Positions 28,473-37,249 of a DNA stretch of 64,000 nt are shown piece after piece. Under the pieces are notes generated by a model. The model ran no database searches, was not told where the DNA came from, and was given only the letters and a program-made list of their open reading frames with translations. A program made the position numbers and the translations under genes. Numbering within the stretch: the stretch's first letter is position 1; the number at the start of each line of letters is the position of its first letter. This DNA is from Paramicrobacterium sp051513965 (GTDB taxonomy: Bacteria > Actinomycetota > Actinomycetes > Actinomycetales > Microbacteriaceae). The DNA is taken from the NCBI RefSeq assembly GCF_051513965.1, contig NZ_CP195847.1, positions 496,001 to 560,000 of the forward strand, given 5' to 3'.

Positions 28473-29082
28473 TGACGCAGTCGGTCCCGGCAATGGACAG
28501 GGGCCCGAGACATGGAAGGGCGTGCCGATCCCGCCGCGCCCGCCGCTGCCCGTTCCGCTTCCTGAAGAGAGCGAGACGGATGCCGCACAGCCCGCTGTTC
28601 CTGCGGGAACTCCGGAGCGACCCGCCTTCATCGGCCTCCCGCCCGGCATGGAGGCCGACATCGACACCGTCCCGGCGACCGGCGCCCCGCCAGTGCCGGT
28701 GCGACCGCAGACGGCGCCTCCGGAGGAGGGCCCGTCAGACTTCGACCTGGAGTTCGAGGACGGCGCGCACGTTCCGCTGAGGAAGGGCGTGCTGATCGGC
28801 CGCGATCCGAGCGCGCAGAGTGCCTACCCCGATGCGGAGCTCGTCTCCGTCACCGACCTCGGCCGGAGCGTCTCGAAGACCCACGCCGCCGTTCAGTGGT
28901 CCCGCGGGGCCGTCTGGGTGACCGACCTCAATTCCACCAACGGAACGCGCGTCATCGACGAGAACGGTCGTGAGACCGTCTGCGTGCCGGAGGCCCCCAC
29001 CCCGGTCCCTGCCGGCGGAGGCATCCTCTTCGGCGTCACTCGCGCCACGCTGCGTGCGAGGCTCGGCGATGGATGCGAATGA
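28465..29082 (+). CDS. FHA-domain protein
   Basis: This 205-residue cytoplasmic protein has a Pro-rich N-terminus (PPRPPLPVPLPEE; about residues 1-90) and a C-terminal FHA domain. Canonical phosphothreonine-binding elements are present: VLIGRDPSAQS (about 108-118), SVSKTHAAVQW (about 135-145) and DLNSTNGTRV (about 154-163). The GTG start at 28465 overlaps the preceding gene by 8 bases and has GAGGAGG just upstream. Unlike the 17,642 protein this FHA domain appears competent. Threonines in the kinase or in the cytoplasmic tail of the transglutaminase-like protein are plausible ligands, but that is inference. Confidence 0.9.
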   Translation: MSDDAVGPGNGQGPETWKGVPIPPRPPLPVPLPEESETDAAQPAVPAGTPERPAFIGLPPGMEADIDTVPATGAPPVPVRPQTAPPEEGPSDFDLEFEDGAHVPLRKGVLIGRDPSAQSAYPDAELVSVTDLGRSVSKTHAAVQWSRGAVWVTDLNSTNGTRVIDENGRETVCVPEAPTPVPAGGGILFGVTRATLRARLGDGCE

Positions 29083-29581
29083 GGCGCGCGATCCGAGGCT
29101 GACGGCTCTCGCCCTCACTGCATTCGCGGTCGCGCTGTATCTCGCGCTCATCGTCGCATCGTTCGGCGTCATCAGTCTCGTGACCGACACCGACGTCATC
29201 GACGAGCCCGACTCCAGCCTTCTGCTCGGCCCCACGATGTCGGGCACCGCCGTGATCATCGTCGCCCTCCGCCTCGTCGCGGTCGCAGCGCGGCTCGTGA
29301 GCGAACGCGAGCAGGGCGACCTCGTCGTGCGGGTTCCGCTTGTCGGCGGCATCCTGACCGGTCTGGCCGCGCTCGCCGCGTACTGCGTCGTCGGCGGCAT
29401 GTTCCAGGCGCTCGCGGTCGGCGACGTCGACCTCGTCCTCTCGGTCGCGCTGCACGAGCTGCTGCGTCCGTACTCTCTCGCTGTCGGGGTTCTCGCGTTC
29501 GTGATGCACGTGCTCTTCGCGATCGTGCTCGCGGCAGGAGGACCGGAGCCGAAACGCCCGCTCTGGCCCTGGGAGAAGTGA
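29069..29581 (+). CDS. Small four-helix membrane protein
   Basis: This 170-residue protein is not recognised. The ATG at 29069 (MDANEARDPRL) lies within the end of the preceding FHA gene, a 14-base overlap that implies translational coupling. Four hydrophobic segments are visible (LTALALTAFAVALYLALIVA, MSGTAVIIVALRLVAVAA, VGGILTGLAALAAYCVVGGM and AVGVLAFVMHVLFAIVLAAG). No catalytic motif is seen. It closes the kinase/FHA/surface-protein locus and may be an accessory membrane subunit. Confidence 0.8.
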   Translation: MDANEARDPRLTALALTAFAVALYLALIVASFGVISLVTDTDVIDEPDSSLLLGPTMSGTAVIIVALRLVAVAARLVSEREQGDLVVRVPLVGGILTGLAALAAYCVVGGMFQALAVGDVDLVLSVALHELLRPYSLAVGVLAFVMHVLFAIVLAAGGPEPKRPLWPWEK

Positions 29582-29606
29582 CGACACGCCGTTGTCAGAG
29601 TACGGT
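29578..29606 (+). promoter_or_regulatory. Candidate leaderless promoter
   Basis: GTGACG (29578-29583) and TACGGT (29601-29606) are spaced by 17 bases. The ATG of the next gene at 29613 sits where transcription would begin, and no Shine-Dalgarno precedes it. Confidence 0.45.
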
Positions 29607-29612
29607 TGAGAC

Positions 29613-30254
29613 ATGGAGCGCACCCTCGATGCGAAGGTCGGCGCCGCTGTCGACTCCTGGATCGAATGGCTTCCGCGGTGGAAGCCGGCGACGCATCGTG
29701 TTCGCACGCGCGTCTGCCGACGCTGCTTCGGGTCGCCCTTCCTGCGCGCCGCCGGCATCGACAACGACGTTCCTCATGGCGTTCAGCACGCGCTGACGAC
29801 CCGACTGAAGAAGATCATCGACGACATCGTCGACGAGTACACCGATCAGAATCTGCCGTTGCTCGCCCGCGAGCTCGAAGACGTCGAGCATCGCAAATCG
29901 AAGAGCTACCGTCCCGAGGTCGGCCTCGAACCGGAGTTCGACGGTCTGCAGGTGGACCCCGACCCGGTGCCGGGGGAGCCCTTCCTCTTCACTCTGTCCG
30001 AACTCGCGCAGGACGGCGATGTGCCCGAGTCCGTGCGGCCCGTCGACCTCAGCGAGGAAGAGAAGCAGGCGCTCCGCACCGAGATCAGGCTCGCCGACGA
30101 ATGCGCTGATCACGCGGGGCGTCTGGTCTGTCTCTCGCTGCAGCAGCACCGCCTTCGAGCGCGTGAGGCGATCGCCACAGTGATCGAACCGCAGGTGGAT
30201 GCTCTGCTCGACGCGCTCTCCGAAAGCCTGGATTCTCCGCCCACCCGATGGTGA
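29613..30254 (+). CDS. Conserved-looking soluble protein of unknown function
   Basis: This 213-residue protein is not assigned. It has no signal peptide or membrane segment. It contains a Cys-x-x-Cys in an arginine-rich stretch (RTRVCRRCFG, about residues 33-42), a helical region (HALTTRLKKIIDDIVDEY) and a helical C-terminus with two further cysteines (CADHAGRLVCLSLQQH). The basic patch with CRRC could bind metal or nucleic acid, but nothing decides this. The start has no Shine-Dalgarno; a promoter placed to give a leaderless transcript lies just upstream. Confidence 0.75.
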   Translation: MERTLDAKVGAAVDSWIEWLPRWKPATHRVRTRVCRRCFGSPFLRAAGIDNDVPHGVQHALTTRLKKIIDDIVDEYTDQNLPLLARELEDVEHRKSKSYRPEVGLEPEFDGLQVDPDPVPGEPFLFTLSELAQDGDVPESVRPVDLSEEEKQALRTEIRLADECADHAGRLVCLSLQQHRLRAREAIATVIEPQVDALLDALSESLDSPPTRW

Positions 30255-30332
30255 CGGGTAGTTCTGCCCCTGGACGACCGTCGCGGTTCACGACAAACTG
30301 TTACTCACATTCCACATGGTGAGGGGGAAGAA

Positions 30333-31787
30333 ATGTCGTACCCGCCGAACGACCCACAGCAGCCAAAGAATCCTTGGCAGCAGCAGAACGAACAGCCGCA
30401 GGCGCAGCAGCCGTACGGTCAGAACCAGGGCCAGCAGCCCTACGGCCAGCCGCAGCAGGGCCAGCCTTATGGGCAGCAACCGCATGGTCAGCAGCAGCCT
30501 CAGCAACCGCAGCAGCCTCAGCAACCGCAGCAGCCGTATGGTCAGCCCTACGGTCAGCAGCAGCCTCAGCAGTCGGGCGCTGGAAGCCCGTACCCGCAGA
30601 CTCCTGACAATCAGCCCACGGGGCAGCAGCCGACTCAGCCGTATGGTCAGCAGCCGGATGCCGCGAACAGCCAGCAGACGCAGGTTTACCCGCCGTCTCA
30701 GAGTGCGGCCTACCCCGCTGGCGCCGGCGCGCCTCCGCAGAGTCCCGCCAAGAAAAAATCCATGGTTGGCTGGATCGCCGGAGGGGCGGTCGTCCTGCTG
30801 GTCATCGTCGCCGGCATCGTCGGGGTCTCGATCGGCAACAGCATGCACGCCCCGGACAAGCAGGTCACAGCGTTCCTCGACCTCCTCAAGGAGGGCAAAG
30901 CGAAGGATGCGCTCGCCGCTGCCGGCATCAAGGCGGAGAAGAGCGACATCCTGCTGACCGATGACGCTTACAAAGCCGCAGACGACCGCGTCTCGTCGTA
31001 CTCGATCACGTCGACGGAGGTCAGCGGAGACTCGGCCACCGTCACGGCATCCATCTCGCAGGGCGGCGAGAAGTTCGAGCAGGACTTCACGCTGACGAAG
31101 ACCGGCAAGGACCTCGTACTCTTCGACGTCTGGAAGCTCGACGCACCGGAGCTGGGGGAGGTCACCTTCTCCATGAACGGACCGACATCGACGCCCGTCG
31201 CGGTTTCCGGCACGAAGGTTCCCCAGGACTCGCTCGGCGACACCGTCACGCTCCGCGCGCTTCCCGGTACGTACTCGGTGGGCCTCGCGGGCGACCAGAA
31301 GAACTTCGAAGCCAAGAAGATCACCGCTGCCGTGCTCGGCTTCGCGGGCTCCAGCAGCGACAGCGAAAGCAGCGACAGCGAGGAGGGTGCAGAGCTCACG
31401 GTCGGCCTGTCCAGCGACGGCAAGAAGGCCGCGGAGGACGCCATCTCGAAGTTCCTCGACGAGTGCGAGGCATCGACTGAGCTCAATCCGGACGGATGCC
31501 CGAACTTCGCGAACGATGACGGAATCGACAAGGTCGAGGACATCGTGTGGACGTTCGACCCGCTGCCCGAGTTCACGCTCGAGGAGTTCGACGGCTCCGG
31601 TTGGCCTGTCACTACCGACAGCGACGGCGAGTTCGCCCTCGACTGCACCATCACGGTCGATGGCAAGAAGCAGACCCACGTCGGTCTCCAGGCGGGAACG
31701 CTTCCGTTCAACGTCGACGGCTACGTGACATTCGACAAGGACGGCAAGGCGACGTTCGAGTGGGACGGCGACGATTCGACCTACTGA
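30333..31787 (+). CDS. Membrane-anchored protein with Gln/Pro/Gly-rich N-terminus
   Basis: This 484-residue protein has an N-terminal low-complexity cytoplasmic region (about residues 1-140) built of QQPYGQ- and QPQQ-like repeats, a single membrane helix (about 146-170, MVGWIAGGAVVLLVIVAGIVG) and an extracytoplasmic C-terminal part. The latter includes DKQVTAFLDLLKEGKAKDAL, a Ser/Asp/Glu-rich linker (SSSDSESSDSEEG) and a final beta-rich region with three cysteines. This architecture is common among actinobacterial envelope proteins of unknown function. GAGGGGGAAG precedes the ATG. It is monocistronic, ending at a strong terminator. Confidence 0.82.
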   Translation: MSYPPNDPQQPKNPWQQQNEQPQAQQPYGQNQGQQPYGQPQQGQPYGQQPHGQQQPQQPQQPQQPQQPYGQPYGQQQPQQSGAGSPYPQTPDNQPTGQQPTQPYGQQPDAANSQQTQVYPPSQSAAYPAGAGAPPQSPAKKKSMVGWIAGGAVVLLVIVAGIVGVSIGNSMHAPDKQVTAFLDLLKEGKAKDALAAAGIKAEKSDILLTDDAYKAADDRVSSYSITSTEVSGDSATVTASISQGGEKFEQDFTLTKTGKDLVLFDVWKLDAPELGEVTFSMNGPTSTPVAVSGTKVPQDSLGDTVTLRALPGTYSVGLAGDQKNFEAKKITAAVLGFAGSSSDSESSDSEEGAELTVGLSSDGKKAAEDAISKFLDECEASTELNPDGCPNFANDDGIDKVEDIVWTFDPLPEFTLEEFDGSGWPVTTDSDGEFALDCTITVDGKKQTHVGLQAGTLPFNVDGYVTFDKDGKATFEWDGDDSTY

Positions 31788-31803
31788 CTTCGCAACCTTC
31801 CGT

Positions 31804-31835
31804 AGCACAGGCCCGGTTTTCGCCGGGCCTGTGCT
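31804..31835 (+). terminator. Terminator before the str operon
   Basis: AGCACAGGCCCGG (31804-31816) pairs perfectly with CCGGGCCTGTGCT (31823-31835) around TTTTCG, a 13-bp stem followed by ATTTG. The str promoter starts three bases later. Confidence 0.9.
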
Positions 31836-31837
31836 AT

Positions 31838-31866
31838 TTGACCGCTTACGCGCGTGCCCGTATCAT
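31838..31866 (+). promoter_or_regulatory. str operon promoter
   Basis: TTGACC (31838-31843) and TATCAT (31861-31866) with a 17-base spacer are a near-consensus housekeeping promoter. It drives rpsL-rpsG-fusA through a leader of about 220 bases. Confidence 0.75.
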
Positions 31867-32091
31867 TGATCAGGTGTGCGCATTGTCGTGCGCTTGAACC
31901 GTGCCTGCGCGCGGTTCGGCTACGCGGGCACGCACGATCCTGGGCCGGATCCCCAATGGAACGGCCCCCACGGCATATCCGCCGAGAAGAGCGCCTCGCG
32001 AGGGCGCTGGCGGATCGTGGTGGCTCTCACCTCGGTGAGAGCCTCACCATCACAGAATCGCTGTCACCGTGCAGCATCATGAGGAGAAGCA
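31867..32091 (+). other. Structured 5' leader of the str operon
   Basis: No gene is seen. Two strong hairpins are present. ATCCGCC (31977-31983) pairs with GGCGGAT (32009-32015) and encloses AGCGCC/GGCGCT (31990-32008). GGCTCTCAC/GTGAGAGCC (32022-32043) closes on CTCG. The second ends about 48 bases before the rpsL start and has no T run. Such a leader could carry feedback or attenuation control, but no known class is recognised. Confidence 0.55.
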
Positions 32092-32466
32092 GTGCCAACT
32101 ATTCAGCAGTTGGTCCGCAAGGGACGCAAGTCGAAGTCTGCAAAGACTAAGGCTCCCGCCCTTAAGGCCAACCCCCAGCAGCGTGGCGTGTGCACGCGTG
32201 TCTACACCACGACCCCGAAGAAGCCGAACTCGGCCATGCGCAAGGTGGCCCGTGTGAAGCTCTCGAACGGCACCGAGGTCACCGCGTACATCCCGGGTGA
32301 GGGTCACAACCTTCAGGAGCACTCGATGGTGCTCGTCCGCGGAGGTCGTGTGAAGGACCTTCCCGGTGTTCGCTACCGCATCGTTCGCGGTGCGCTCGAC
32401 ACCCAGGCCGTGAAGAACCGCAAGCAGGGACGCAGCCACTACGGCGCGAAGATGGAGAAGAAGTAA
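32092..32466 (+). CDS. rpsL: 30S ribosomal protein S12
   Basis: This 124-residue decoding-centre protein of the small subunit starts at GTG 32092 after GAGGAG. The conserved TTPKKPNSA segment contains K43 and GRVKDLPGVRYR contains K88. These are the residues whose substitution gives streptomycin resistance, so the allele is wild type at both. It heads the str operon and its stop overlaps the rpsG start (TAATG). Confidence 0.98.
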   Translation: MPTIQQLVRKGRKSKSAKTKAPALKANPQQRGVCTRVYTTTPKKPNSAMRKVARVKLSNGTEVTAYIPGEGHNLQEHSMVLVRGGRVKDLPGVRYRIVRGALDTQAVKNRKQGRSHYGAKMEKK

Positions 32467-32936
32467 TGCCACGTAAGGGACCCGCACCCAAGCGCCCCGT
32501 CGTTGCTGACCCCGTCTACGGCGCTCCTGTTGTCAGCCAGCTCGTCAACAAGATCCTTGTCGACGGCAAGAAGTCGCTCGCTGAGCGCATCGTCTACGGC
32601 GCCCTCGAGGGTGTCGCGGCAAAGAGCGGCCAGGACGCCGTCGTGACCCTGAAGAAGGCGCTCGACAACGTCCGTCCGTCCATCGAGGTCAAGAGCCGTC
32701 GCGTCGGTGGCTCGACCTACCAGGTGCCGGTCGAGGTCAAGCCTCACCGCGCCAACACGCTCGCCCTCCGCTGGCTTGTCAGCTACGCGAAGGGCCGCCG
32801 CGAGAAGACGATGACCGAGCGTCTCACCAACGAGATCCTCGACGCATCGAACGGTCTCGGCGCCGCTGTCAAGCGTCGTGAAGACACGCACAAGATGGCT
32901 GAGTCGAACCGCGCATTCGCCCACTACCGCTGGTAG
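32466..32936 (+). CDS. rpsG: 30S ribosomal protein S7
   Basis: This 156-residue protein binds the 3' major domain of 16S rRNA and nucleates head assembly of the small subunit. It is recognised from PRKGPAPKRPVVADPVYG at the start and LRWLVSYAKGRREKTM, with the normal family length. Its ATG overlaps the rpsL stop by one base, so translation is probably coupled. A 14-bp hairpin follows between it and fusA. Confidence 0.98.
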   Translation: MPRKGPAPKRPVVADPVYGAPVVSQLVNKILVDGKKSLAERIVYGALEGVAAKSGQDAVVTLKKALDNVRPSIEVKSRRVGGSTYQVPVEVKPHRANTLALRWLVSYAKGRREKTMTERLTNEILDASNGLGAAVKRREDTHKMAESNRAFAHYRW

Positions 32937-32942
32937 CAGGCT

Positions 32943-32974
32943 GGTGATGTCCCGCACCCGTGCGGGACATCACC
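32943..32974 (+). promoter_or_regulatory. Perfect 14-bp hairpin between rpsG and fusA
   Basis: GGTGATGTCCCGCA (32943-32956) pairs with TGCGGGACATCACC (32961-32974) around CCCG. No T run follows, so it may be an attenuator, a processing site or a partial terminator that sets the S7/EF-G ratio. Confidence 0.7.
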
Positions 32975-33011
32975 TCCGACACACTTCATTCTTACTTTTC
33001 GGAGGAATCCC

Positions 33012-35126
33012 GTGGCACAAGACGTGCTCACTGACCTGAAGAAGGTTCGCAACATCGGCATCATGGCTCACATCGATGCCGGTAAGACCACTACCACTGA
33101 GCGCATCCTGTTCTACACGGGCGTCAACCACAAGCTCGGTGAGACCCACGACGGTGGCGCGACCACCGACTGGATGGAGCAGGAGCAGGAGCGTGGCATC
33201 ACGATCACGTCCGCTGCTGTGACGTGCTTCTGGAACAACAACCAGATCAACATCATCGACACCCCCGGTCACGTCGACTTCACCGTCGAGGTGGAGCGTT
33301 CGCTCCGCGTGCTCGACGGCGCCGTTGCCGTCTTCGACGGCAAGGAGGGCGTCGAGCCCCAGTCCGAGACCGTCTGGCGTCAGGCCGACAAGTACGACGT
33401 TCCGCGCATCTGCTTCGTCAACAAGATGGACAAGCTCGGCGCTGACTTCTACTACACGGTCGAGACCATCAAGAGCCGCCTCGGCGCCAAGCCGCTCGTG
33501 CTGCAGCTCCCGATCGGCGCTGAGAGCGACTTCGTCGGCGTCGTCGACCTGATCGAGAAGCGTGCCCTCGTGTGGCCCGGCGACTCGAAGGGTGACGTCA
33601 CCATGGGCGCCAAGTTCGAGGTCCAGGAGATCCCGGCCAACCTGGTCGACAAGGTCGAGCAGTACCGCACCGAGCTTCTCGAGACCGTCGCAGAGACCAG
33701 CGACGAGCTCATGGAGAAGTACTTCTCCGGTGAGGAGCTCACGACCGACGAGATCAAGGGCGCGATCCGCAAGCTCACCGTCAACAGCGACATCTACCCG
33801 GTTCTCTGCGGTTCTGCATTCAAGAACCGCGGTGTGCAGCCGATGCTGGATGCCGTCATCGACTACCTGCCGTCGCCGTTCGACGTCCCCGCCATCGAGG
33901 GCCACGACCCGCGCGATGCCGAGAAGGTCATCCTCCGCCACCCCGACCGCGACGAGCCGTTCTCAGCTCTCGCGTTCAAGGTTGCGGTCCACCCCTTCTT
34001 CGGTCGTCTCACGTACGTCCGCGTCTACTCGGGCAAGCTCGACAGCGGTGCTCAGATCGTCAACTCGACGAAGCAGAAGAAGGAGCGCATCGGGAAGATC
34101 TTCCAGATGCACGCCAACAAGGAGAATCCGGTCGACGCTGTGACCGCTGGCCACATCTACGCGGTCATCGGCCTCAAGGACACCACGACCGGTGACACGC
34201 TCTGCGACCCGGCTGAGCCCGTGGTCCTGGAGTCGATGACCTTCCCGGAGCCCGTGATCGAGGTCGCGATCGAGCCGAAGACCAAGGCTGACCAGGAGAA
34301 GCTCTCGACGGCTATCCAGAAGCTCGCCGAAGAGGACCCGACGTTCCGCGTCGAGCTCAACGTCGAGACGGGCCAGACCGTCATCAAGGGCATGGGCGAG
34401 CTCCACCTGGACATCCTCGTCGACCGCATGAAGCGCGAGTTCCGCGTCGAGGCCAACGTCGGTAAGCCGCAGGTTGCCTTCCGCGAGACCATCCGCAAGG
34501 CAGTCGCGCGTCACGACTACACGCACAAGAAGCAGACCGGTGGTTCCGGTCAGTTCGCGAAGATCCAGTTCGCTCTCGAGCCTCTCGAGGTCGAGGGTGA
34601 CAAGATCTACGAGTTCGAGAACAAGGTGACCGGTGGTCGCGTTCCGCGCGAGTACATCCCGTCGGTCGATGCCGGGTTCCAGGACGCGCTTCAGGTTGGC
34701 GTGCTCGCGGGCTACCCGATGGTCGGCGTCAAGGCGACGCTGCTCGACGGTGCTGCTCACGATGTCGACTCGTCGGAGATGGCGTTCAAGATCGCCGGTT
34801 CGATGGGTATGAAGGAAGCCCTCCCCAAGGCCAGCCCGGTTCTCCTTGAGCCGCTCATGGCCGTTGAGGTCCGTACTCCTGAGGAGTACATGGGTGATGT
34901 CATCGGCGATCTCAACTCTCGCCGCGGCATGATCCAGTCGATGGAGGATGCGTCGGGTGTGAAGGTGATCCGCGCCAACGTTCCCCTCTCGGAGATGTTC
35001 GGTTACGTCGGTGACCTTCGGTCGAAGACCTCGGGTCGTGCCGTCTACTCGATGCAGTTCGAGACGTATGCCGAGGTCCCGAAGGCGGTTGCCGACGAGA
35101 TCATCCAGAAGGCAAAGGGCGAATAG
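33012..35126 (+). CDS. fusA: Translation elongation factor G
   Basis: This 704-residue GTPase drives ribosomal translocation. The GTG start at 33012 follows CGGAGGAA. GTP-binding elements are AHIDAGKTTTTE (19-30), DTPGHVDF and NKMDKLG, followed by domains II-V with the conserved GMGELHLDILVDRMKREF and PVLLEPLMAVEV blocks. Length and composition are normal and a single copy is seen here. The hairpin upstream and the gap downstream suggest tuf can be transcribed separately. Confidence 0.99.
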   Translation: MAQDVLTDLKKVRNIGIMAHIDAGKTTTTERILFYTGVNHKLGETHDGGATTDWMEQEQERGITITSAAVTCFWNNNQINIIDTPGHVDFTVEVERSLRVLDGAVAVFDGKEGVEPQSETVWRQADKYDVPRICFVNKMDKLGADFYYTVETIKSRLGAKPLVLQLPIGAESDFVGVVDLIEKRALVWPGDSKGDVTMGAKFEVQEIPANLVDKVEQYRTELLETVAETSDELMEKYFSGEELTTDEIKGAIRKLTVNSDIYPVLCGSAFKNRGVQPMLDAVIDYLPSPFDVPAIEGHDPRDAEKVILRHPDRDEPFSALAFKVAVHPFFGRLTYVRVYSGKLDSGAQIVNSTKQKKERIGKIFQMHANKENPVDAVTAGHIYAVIGLKDTTTGDTLCDPAEPVVLESMTFPEPVIEVAIEPKTKADQEKLSTAIQKLAEEDPTFRVELNVETGQTVIKGMGELHLDILVDRMKREFRVEANVGKPQVAFRETIRKAVARHDYTHKKQTGGSGQFAKIQFALEPLEVEGDKIYEFENKVTGGRVPREYIPSVDAGFQDALQVGVLAGYPMVGVKATLLDGAAHDVDSSEMAFKIAGSMGMKEALPKASPVLLEPLMAVEVRTPEEYMGDVIGDLNSRRGMIQSMEDASGVKVIRANVPLSEMFGYVGDLRSKTSGRAVYSMQFETYAEVPKAVADEIIQKAKGE

Positions 35127-35155
35127 CCCTTCGGCCGAGGGGCTGCCAGTTTTCT

Positions 35156-35164
35156 GGTAGGTTG
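35156..35164 (+). promoter_or_regulatory. Candidate extended -10 promoter of tuf
   Basis: TGG-TAGGTT is an extended -10 element without a clear -35. It would give a tuf leader of about 90 bases. A GC-rich imperfect hairpin around 35126-35146 just upstream may terminate part of the fusA message. Confidence 0.35.
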
Positions 35165-35263
35165 CACGGTCGTCAGCTAGTAACATAAGTACACAAATCC
35201 CCGTAGAGAACCGGTCGCAAACCAGCGCCCGCTATCTACATGAGAGTCCTGAGGAGGACCACA

Positions 35264-36457
<1,194 letters not shown>

Positions 36458-36474
36458 TCACTGACTGCAGATCT

Positions 36475-36510
36475 CGAAAGGGGTCGGGCCTTCGGGTCCG
36501 GCCCCTTTCG
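36475..36510 (+). terminator. tuf terminator
   Basis: CGAAAGGGGTCGG (36475-36487) pairs with CCGGCCCCTTTCG (36498-36510), with one G-U pair and a loop containing CTTCGG. It starts 17 bases after the tuf stop. Confidence 0.87.
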
Positions 36511-36588
36511 GCATCCCACGGGTCTTGTCGGAGAAAGCGTCTCCGGTACACACTGGGGACAAGCAGTCCGTGATTCAAGGAGGACACT

Positions 36589-36804
36589 GTGGGATTCGAC
36601 GACATGCTGAACAAGGGCAAAGAACTCTACGAGCAGAACAAGGACAAGATCGATGACGCGCTTCACTCGGAGAAGGCGGAGGGCATCAGCGATTCCGTCC
36701 TCGACAAGGCTTCGGAAACCGCGGACTCGGTAACTGGGGGCAAGTTCACAGACAAGATCTCAGGGGCGAGGGATGCCGCCGACAAGAAGATCGGCGACGA
36801 ATAG
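36589..36804 (+). CDS. MT0933-like antitoxin-family protein, no toxin partner
   Basis: This 71-residue charged helical protein resembles the small actinobacterial antitoxin family typified by M. tuberculosis MT0933/Rv0909. The pattern is MGFDDMLNKGKELYEQNKDK followed by an Ala/Asp/Ser-rich helix (SVLDKASETADSVTGGK, DAADKKIGDE). The GTG start at 36589 has AAGGAGG six bases upstream. No toxin gene is adjacent: terminators flank it on both sides and the next gene is rpsJ. Many members of this family may be general stress or DNA-associated small proteins, so the antitoxin role here is doubtful. Confidence 0.75.
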   Translation: MGFDDMLNKGKELYEQNKDKIDDALHSEKAEGISDSVLDKASETADSVTGGKFTDKISGARDAADKKIGDE

Positions 36805-36812
36805 AGCCTGTT

Positions 36813-36849
36813 CAGACGGCGGGGCTGCGCGGAGCAGCTCCGCCGTCTG
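36813..36849 (+). terminator. Terminator after the antitoxin-like gene
   Basis: CAGACGGCGG (36813-36822) pairs with CCGCCGTCTG (36840-36849). The inner GGCTGC/GCAGCT extends the stem to about 16 bp around GCGGA. It begins 8 bases after the stop. Confidence 0.85.
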
Positions 36850-37249
36850 TGTGTCCGCGGAACATCGCGTTCAGCATCCACTGTTCCTGCCTCCCGAATC
36901 GCGACACGCCCGGGTTGCATGACGCCGCAATTTCTGGCAAACTCAACTAGTTCCAAATTTCGGAGCCGTCTTGTGGCGTGCCTTCCGAATCACTGCCAGG
37001 CAGTGCATAGACCGATTGAGATGTCTAGGCCGCGGGCAGCAGAACATCGACTTAATCACCCACATATTTCACGGCGCATCCGTGTGCCCGCAAGCCGGGG
37101 CCGGAAGCCGTGAAGGGTGAGCGAGCTTGACAGAAGAACAGTGGTACGTGAAGTAGTGCCAGCACCGGCGGGGCAACTCGACGGTGCGCCAAGAAGAGCG
37201 TCCTATGCGATATCCATTCGTAAGACGCAAGACAGAGAGTGAGTCACAA
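36850..37249 (+). promoter_or_regulatory. S10 operon upstream region, no gene
   Basis: About 400 bases without a convincing gene and with lower GC than its surroundings around 36930-37080. It holds the inverted repeat CACTGCC-A-GGCAGTG (36991-37005) and a perfect TTGACA (37127-37132), the best -35 candidate for the S10 operon, although the -10 at the expected distance (TGAAGT, 37149-37154) is poor. In-frame ATGs upstream of rpsJ (37184, 37205) give residues unlike S10 and are taken as leader. Confidence 0.5.

Noticed and set aside
30380..30720. Repetitive CAGCAGCC/GGTCAG sequence considered as a direct-repeat or CRISPR-like array
   Set aside because: The repeats are short, irregular and in frame; they encode the Gln/Pro/Gly-rich N-terminus. 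No spacer-repeat periodicity exists here or elsewhere in the window.
30288..31808. A 500-codon antisense frame over the Gln/Pro-rich gene
   Set aside because: It is a Leu/Arg-rich low-complexity translation of the repeats. The plus strand has a good Shine-Dalgarno, a membrane helix and a terminator.
31804..31835. TAGCAC/GTGCTA half-sites like those in the giant gene's promoter
   Set aside because: Here they are simply the outer part of a 13-bp terminator stem, and the similarity of six bases is not significant.
36850..37249. A possible small gene or riboswitch before rpsJ
   Set aside because: No frame has both a start signal and plausible codon use, and no known riboswitch core is visible.
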